A DNA stretch of 64,000 nt. Source: a bacterium (GTDB lineage: Bacteria > Patescibacteriota > Saccharimonadia > Saccharimonadales > UBA4665). Positions 58,477 to 64,000 of this stretch are shown here, in pieces. Every line of letters starts with the position of its first letter. Positions within the stretch are counted from its first letter, which is position 1. The DNA is taken from NCBI GenBank assembly GCA_021833065.1, contig JAKBGO010000001.1, positions 1-64,000 of the forward strand. The letters are read 5' to 3'. The notes beneath the pieces were generated by a model. That model did not search any database. It saw nothing but the letters and a program-made list of their open reading frames with translations, and had not been told where the DNA came from. The position numbers and the translations under genes were made by a program.

Positions 58477-59418
58477 ATGATAACGACTAAATCACCAGAA
58501 GTTTTTAGAAACATGGGTTTCTGGAATGAAACTTTTCAACAAGCAATACTTGACACAAAAATCGCTATTGGTGGACAAGGAGGTGCGGGATTTCTATACG
58601 GGCTTGAATTAGCCAGAATAGGTGTCCAAAATTTCACTATTGCAGACCCAGAAGTTTTTGAAAGAGTGAATGGAAACAGGGTTTTGGGAGTAAATGAATG
58701 CACAATAGGACTTAATAAAGCGGAGGTTTTTGCCGAGGAAGTTCTAAAATTTAACCCAGATGCAAAGATTAATATATTAACCGATGGTGTCACGGAAGAT
58801 AATATAGAGGAATTTGCATATGGTGCAAATTTGATTTTGAATGCAACTGAATTATCTATGCCTGAACTTGGTACCATGATAGCAAGACAGGCGAGAAAAA
58901 TAGATGTTCCTGTTCTTGATATTGAATATATTGGGTATGCGGCGCAAGTTACGTCATTCCATCCCCGCAGCAAGACTACCTTCGAACGATTTATGGGAAT
59001 TGAGGGTGGCGAAAACGCACCACTTGACGAAGTTAAGGACCAAAAAATAAATACTAGTAGATTTCTTGCCTATCTTCCTCCGTATGCTGATATAAAAACC
59101 TTGATTGAAGTGCAGAACGGAGCGTCTTTACCCTCTAATATGCTAGGCGCTGGTCAAGCTACTCAACTTGGAGTTGCTGAAACATTAAAGCACATTAGGA
59201 CCAGGATTGGTCTAAATAGTACGAGGAACACAAAACCTATATATGCACCAAAGGTAAGATGGTATGATGCCTACAGTGGAGAAAGTGGTGTTTCATCACA
59301 TCCAAGAATTTCTTACTATAAACATCTAGCAAGATTAGTTATAACCAACAAACTGTTACGGAATAACGAGGAAGCAAGTTATAGCCAACACGATAGAGAA
59401 TTTCGTGGAGATGTTTAG
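58477..59418 (+). CDS. ThiF/MoeB/HesA (E1-like) adenylyltransferase homologue
   Basis: IAIGGQGGAGFLYGLELARIGVQNFTIADPEVFERVNGNR...GLNKAEVFAEEVLKFNPDAKI...LILNATE. Confidence 0.85.
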   Translation: MITTKSPEVFRNMGFWNETFQQAILDTKIAIGGQGGAGFLYGLELARIGVQNFTIADPEVFERVNGNRVLGVNECTIGLNKAEVFAEEVLKFNPDAKINILTDGVTEDNIEEFAYGANLILNATELSMPELGTMIARQARKIDVPVLDIEYIGYAAQVTSFHPRSKTTFERFMGIEGGENAPLDEVKDQKINTSRFLAYLPPYADIKTLIEVQNGASLPSNMLGAGQATQLGVAETLKHIRTRIGLNSTRNTKPIYAPKVRWYDAYSGESGVSSHPRISYYKHLARLVITNKLLRNNEEASYSQHDREFRGDV

Positions 59419-59473
59419 TCTTTCTAGCATTCATCCTAGATAATAAGAACCGCATCTCTTTTACAATTTCAAT

Positions 59474-61663
59474 TTGTCGAGTAGAATAACTCTAGTGGGC
59501 GATTTATATCTTATCTCGAATTGGATAGTAACTGTAGCATTATTGTTACTGGGTTTAATGGCTCTCTTGAGAAACTATAAGTCCAAAATTAATCTAATCT
59601 TTTTTATTTTTACACTCGCATTAGCTGTTTGGATAATGTCGAGTTATATCAGCAACGACACCACAAATAGTAAGACAATCTCTTTGTATGGTAACTATAT
59701 AGTATTTCTTTTTAGTCTAATCTCTGGTTATCTATTGGCCTGGTTTTCTATCGCACTGAGCGAAAATAGATTTGCAGAAAAGATAATAAAAATCTCTCTT
59801 TTTCCTTTATTTATTGTAGGAATTTTATGTTTTACTCCTCTTATAATTAAATCTGTACAAATACAGGGTAGTGTGTATGCGATTACGTTCGGTCCGTTAG
59901 TTATACTATATGCTCTAAGTCTTCTAGGGTTGTTAACTTATTCTCTGATTATCTTAAGAAAGGGCGTTAAAGTTTCTCGTGGTAGTAAGCAACAGCATTT
60001 AAAACTACTCTATGTTTCAATGGTGATTGCTCTTCCATTTTTAGTAATTACAGAATTTATACTTCCTACCGTAACGGGATGGTTTGGATTAACGAATGTC
60101 GGCATATTGGTAATGATTTTACCGACACTTGGTCTTTATTATAGTGTGGTTCGCCTCAAGTTATTTAATGTGAGGTTAGCAGTAGTCAGATCCATAGGAT
60201 TTATTATTGCTGTCGGTGCTATATCTTTAATCTATGGGATTATCTCTTTCATTGTAATCAAATTCTTGAATTTTAATAAAAATGTATCTTTGCAAGAATT
60301 GTTTAACGTAGTTTTTATAATTTTTTCTAGCTCAATATTCTACCCCCTACTAAGATTCTTTAGGAGGATAAGTGATAGGTTATTCTATCAAGATTCATAT
60401 AATCCACAAAATCTTTACGATGAGTTGAATAGCCTTCTTGTATCAAGCATAGACCTGAACGAGATTATAGAAAAATCTCAGGAAATAGTTAAGAAATATC
60501 TACGAGTAGTTTTTGTTGATGTTGAAATCATTTATCAAAAAAAGAATAAACCTAAATTATCAGAAAAATTTGATAATTTCAATGTTGATAATGTTTTGAA
60601 TTATTTCTTAAAAAATAAACAAGATTATTTAGTTGTTGATGAAATTGAAGAAAGTGATTTACACAAATCCAATCTAGAAAAAAATAATATTTCGGCAATA
60701 TTTCGGCTTTATTCTAAAACAAATCAAAGAATAATCGGGTACATTTTAATTAGTAATAAAAAAAGTGGAAACATACTCAGCAAAATAGATATAAAAGTGT
60801 TAGAAACGGCTGCAAACGAAATGACTATTGCAATCGAAAATGTGTTTCATTATGAAGAAATTGCTAATTTCGCCAATACACTACAGAGTAAGGTTGATAG
60901 TGCAACTTATAAATTACGACGAGCTAACGAAAAACTTCAAGCTTTAGATGAATCCAAAGACGACTTTATATCGATGGCTTCACATCAGCTTAGAACGCCT
61001 CTCACAAGTGTTAAGGGCTATCTCAGTATGGTGCTGGAAGGCGATGCCGGGAAAGTTTCAAAGGTACAGAAGGACATGTTGGATCAAGCCTACTTTAGTT
61101 CTCAAAGAATGACCTACATAATCTCCGATTTATTGAATGTATCAAGACTTAAGACTGGTAAGTTCGTGATTGAGAGATCAAAGGTAAACTTAGCCAAATT
61201 AATCGAAGAGGAAATAGCTCAATTAACTGAAACAGCTCTCAATAAAAAAATTGATTTAATTTACGATAAACCAAAGAATTTTCCCGATTTCTATTTAGAC
61301 GAAACCAAAACTAGACAGGTTGTGATGAACTTTATGGACAATGCCTTATATTACACTCCTCAGGATGGTGAAGTTAGGGTGGAACTAATAGATAAGGAAA
61401 AAACTATTGAGTTCCGGGTTACAGATAATGGTATTGGAGTTCCTAGGAAAGAACAAGTCCATCTTTTTACTAAATTTTATCGAGCAGGTAACGCTAGGAA
61501 AGTTCGTCCGGATGGAACTGGTCTTGGTCTTTATATGGCTAAGAAAGTGATTGTTGCTGAAGGCGGTTCAATAATTTTTGAAAGCCAGGAGGGCGAAGGA
61601 AGTACATTCGGTTTTGAATTTTCAAAAGATAAAATTTCTCAAAACTCAGAGGCTGATAGCTAG
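59474..61663 (+). CDS. Sensor histidine kinase with multi-TM N-terminal region (HK1)
   Basis: Multi-TM N-terminus, GAF-like linker, SHQLRTPLTSVKGYL H-box, NFMDNALYYTP, DNGIGV, GTGLGLYM; TTG start in track. Confidence 0.93.
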   Translation: MSSRITLVGDLYLISNWIVTVALLLLGLMALLRNYKSKINLIFFIFTLALAVWIMSSYISNDTTNSKTISLYGNYIVFLFSLISGYLLAWFSIALSENRFAEKIIKISLFPLFIVGILCFTPLIIKSVQIQGSVYAITFGPLVILYALSLLGLLTYSLIILRKGVKVSRGSKQQHLKLLYVSMVIALPFLVITEFILPTVTGWFGLTNVGILVMILPTLGLYYSVVRLKLFNVRLAVVRSIGFIIAVGAISLIYGIISFIVIKFLNFNKNVSLQELFNVVFIIFSSSIFYPLLRFFRRISDRLFYQDSYNPQNLYDELNSLLVSSIDLNEIIEKSQEIVKKYLRVVFVDVEIIYQKKNKPKLSEKFDNFNVDNVLNYFLKNKQDYLVVDEIEESDLHKSNLEKNNISAIFRLYSKTNQRIIGYILISNKKSGNILSKIDIKVLETAANEMTIAIENVFHYEEIANFANTLQSKVDSATYKLRRANEKLQALDESKDDFISMASHQLRTPLTSVKGYLSMVLEGDAGKVSKVQKDMLDQAYFSSQRMTYIISDLLNVSRLKTGKFVIERSKVNLAKLIEEEIAQLTETALNKKIDLIYDKPKNFPDFYLDETKTRQVVMNFMDNALYYTPQDGEVRVELIDKEKTIEFRVTDNGIGVPRKEQVHLFTKFYRAGNARKVRPDGTGLGLYMAKKVIVAEGGSIIFESQEGEGSTFGFEFSKDKISQNSEADS

Positions 61664-61712
61664 ATTTATATGGTGGGAAATAAGTACTTAATTACGGAGT
61701 TAACTTTTTAAG

Positions 61713-63878
61713 ATGTTTGCTCTTGCTAGCTTTATTTTTTCGATAGTAATAATAGTAGGTGCTGCACTGGTCGTCCTCCTTAAGTCTTATAAAAGAAGGA
61801 TTAATCAGTTCTATTTCTTGAATGCCGGATTAATCGTGGCGCTAAACTTTTTCAACTATTTGTCCCTGAAACCCGTAGACAGTTCAATAATCTATATTAG
61901 GGCAGTAATTTCACTAACAACTCTGATAATTGGAATATTTTATCTGACTTCATATTATCTTAATAGTGAAAAAATTCAATTAACCACTTTTCAAACCGTT
62001 TATTTGATCGCGACTTTTTTCGTTGCTTTAGTAGATTTGACCGACAAGGTTTTTAAATCTGTTGATTACGGGAAAGTCTTCCATCTTTATCTTGGACCTC
62101 TTGTACTTCTCTTTATACTGCATGCTACATTCACAACCATAGTGGTAGTAACAGTGGTAATCAGGCAAATCAAGCATACCAGAGGAAGGATAAGGCAACA
62201 ATATCAGTATCTCCTAATCGGTGTAGTTCCTGCCTACCTGTCGTCTGCTATAACTTCTTTTATCCTTCCGTATTATTTCCATAATGCTTCACTGATTGTT
62301 TTTACACCGGTCTACCTGGAATTAATATATGCAATGATAGGGTTGTCGATTATCTTTAATGGCTTGTTCGATCTCAGATTCTATCTATACAATGCATTGA
62401 TTAATCTTTTAATCATTGTTTTAGCTGATATATTGCTAGCAATCCCGTTTCTGCTTTTAGTTGATTGGATTTTTAGACTCAACTTATCGCTTAATCAGTT
62501 TTTATTGGCGAGCTTGATTCTTCTAATTCCCATATTCCTCTATCCCTACGTTGTCAGAATGTTTCGTAAAACCACCGGTCGTTTTTTCTTCAATGACTAT
62601 TATGACCCGGAAGAGTTTATGTCGGAATTTAATAATTTGATCATATCCAATTTCGATGTCCATTCATTGATTAGAAAAGTTTCCGACTTCATCAAAAATA
62701 ATATGAAGATAGATTTCATTGAATTCTATATCAATGATGAGGTTGCCAGTCAAAACCTGAAGAGAATCAAACAGATATCGCCAAGAGACGTTGATTTCTT
62801 AAACAGATACCTGCCTCATTCGAAAGAAACCATGATTAATCTTGAGGCCGATGAAAGATTAAGCTTAGCAAGCTATTCAAATAATAATTTCAATGACAAA
62901 ATCAGCCTGATAATTCCTTTAAATAGCTATTTTGACGGCCGAAAACGCTATATCGGCTTTTATCTTTTGTCTCACAAGAAAAGCAATCAGACATATAATT
63001 CCAAAGATTTAAGAATGATTAGTTCAATAACTGATGTTCTAATTGTTGCGATTCAAAACCTACTTCATTACGAAGAAATTCGAACCCTAAACTCAAGTCT
63101 TCAGGATAAAATTGACGCTGCCACACTTGATCTTAGAAGATCGAATGAAAAACTAAAACAACTAGACGAATCAAAAGATGACTTCATTTCTATGGCTTCA
63201 CATCAGCTTCGAACTCCTCTTACAAGTGTTAAGGGATATCTCAGTATGGTGCTCGAAGGTGATGCCGGGAAAATATCGTCTATGCAAAAAAATATGTTAA
63301 ATCAAGCGTTCTTTTCTGCCCAGAAAATGGTTTACCTGGTAGCCGATCTTCTCAATGTATCTAGAATAAAAACCGGCAAATTTATAATTGAACCAACCAG
63401 AGTAAATCTGGCTGTTTTAGTCGATCAGGAAATGAAACAATTGCTTGATACTGCTGAAGCTCGGGGCGTTGAACTGGTCTACGAAAGACCCGATGATTTT
63501 CCTGATTTAATGCTCGACGAAACTAAAATCAGGCAAGTAATCATGAACTTTATAGACAATGCGATATACTATACTCTCGCCGGTGGCAAGGCCAGGATTA
63601 TTATAAGCGAAACGGAAAAAACGGTTGAATTTAAAGTCAAGGACAATGGTATAGGTGTAACGAAATCTGAACAACCGCATCTCTTTACAAAATTTTATCG
63701 GGCAACAAATGCCAGGAAAGTTCGTCCCGACGGTACTGGTCTCGGACTGTATATGGCCAAAAAGGTTATTATGGCCGAACAAGGATCAATTATTTTTGAT
63801 AGCGTAGAAGGCAAAGGCAGTACCTTTGGATTCATACTTCCTAAGTCCAAGCTAGCGGCACCCCAAAACCAGCACTAA
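61713..63878 (+). CDS. Sensor histidine kinase with multi-TM N-terminal region (HK2, paralogue of HK1)
   Basis: Same architecture; SHQLRTPLTSVKGYLSMVLEGDAGK shared with HK1. Confidence 0.94.
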   Translation: MFALASFIFSIVIIVGAALVVLLKSYKRRINQFYFLNAGLIVALNFFNYLSLKPVDSSIIYIRAVISLTTLIIGIFYLTSYYLNSEKIQLTTFQTVYLIATFFVALVDLTDKVFKSVDYGKVFHLYLGPLVLLFILHATFTTIVVVTVVIRQIKHTRGRIRQQYQYLLIGVVPAYLSSAITSFILPYYFHNASLIVFTPVYLELIYAMIGLSIIFNGLFDLRFYLYNALINLLIIVLADILLAIPFLLLVDWIFRLNLSLNQFLLASLILLIPIFLYPYVVRMFRKTTGRFFFNDYYDPEEFMSEFNNLIISNFDVHSLIRKVSDFIKNNMKIDFIEFYINDEVASQNLKRIKQISPRDVDFLNRYLPHSKETMINLEADERLSLASYSNNNFNDKISLIIPLNSYFDGRKRYIGFYLLSHKKSNQTYNSKDLRMISSITDVLIVAIQNLLHYEEIRTLNSSLQDKIDAATLDLRRSNEKLKQLDESKDDFISMASHQLRTPLTSVKGYLSMVLEGDAGKISSMQKNMLNQAFFSAQKMVYLVADLLNVSRIKTGKFIIEPTRVNLAVLVDQEMKQLLDTAEARGVELVYERPDDFPDLMLDETKIRQVIMNFIDNAIYYTLAGGKARIIISETEKTVEFKVKDNGIGVTKSEQPHLFTKFYRATNARKVRPDGTGLGLYMAKKVIMAEQGSIIFDSVEGKGSTFGFILPKSKLAAPQNQH

Positions 63879-63885
63879 CATCTTA

Positions 63886-63914
63886 TTGACAAATAAGCAT
63901 AAAAAATATATAAT
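63886..63914 (+). promoter_or_regulatory. Consensus sigma70-type promoter
   Basis: TTGACA-N17-TATAAT, 9 nt before ATG at 63924. Confidence 0.8.
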
Positions 63915-63923
63915 ATACTTCTC

Positions 63924-64000
63924 ATGAATGGAGAAGTAATACAATCGATTTCTGTTGTAGCTGGCTTGTTGGCTGGTGGAGCTGTTGAGCAATTAGCGAT
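63924..64000 (+). CDS. 3'-truncated ORF at window edge
   Basis: MNGEVIQSISVVAGLLAGGAVEQLA..., open to window end. Confidence 0.5.
   Translation, partial: MNGEVIQSISVVAGLLAGGAVEQLA

Noticed and set aside
1-64000. CRISPR array or Cas genes
   Set aside because: No regularly spaced repeats and no Cas-like proteins were seen in the window.
1-64000. Alternative genetic code (TGA read as Gly, as in Gracilibacteria/Absconditabacteria)
   Set aside because: TGA ends several well-defined genes at the expected place (e.g. dnaJ, guanylate kinase-like gene).

Overview
The window looks like a chromosomal segment from a small-genome, AT-rich Candidate Phyla Radiation bacterium. Candidatus Saccharibacteria-like is my inference from gene content, and TGA is a normal stop codon. 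About 57 protein-coding genes are called, plus 7 tRNAs: Lys-TTT, Pro-TGG, His-GTG, Arg-TCT, Gly-TCC, Arg-TCG and Lys-CTT. Core blocks are murJ(partial)-lepA-gmk-like; hrcA-grpE-dnaK-dnaJ with two CIRCE operators; rimK with a retropepsin-like partner; yebC-ruvCAB; a type IV pilus cluster (pilB/C/A and pilM/N/O); recA-recX; tsaE/tsaB; rny-ymdB; an LCP protein; murA; glyA; murB; maf; folD. Accessory material includes two toxin-antitoxin modules, a beta-helix surface protein, GNATs, an ABC exporter and a DWARF1-like FAD oxidase. The most interesting part is 56.8-63.9 kb. It encodes two stand-alone receivers divergent from a LuxI/FeeM-like GNAT acyl-synthase homologue, a ThiF/E1-like adenylyltransferase and two tandem multi-TM histidine kinases. 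Two fully overlapping antiparallel sigma70-type promoters and a leader terminator hairpin lie between the two arms. This could be an undescribed small-molecule signalling system. Other notable items are a P-type ATPase homologue lacking all recognisable catalytic motifs, an XRE-MurA fusion, a triple YbjQ-like protein, and a tRNA-Arg-associated accessory locus with a Phd-PIN-MazG-like operon. No database searches were run; family assignments come from motif recognition.
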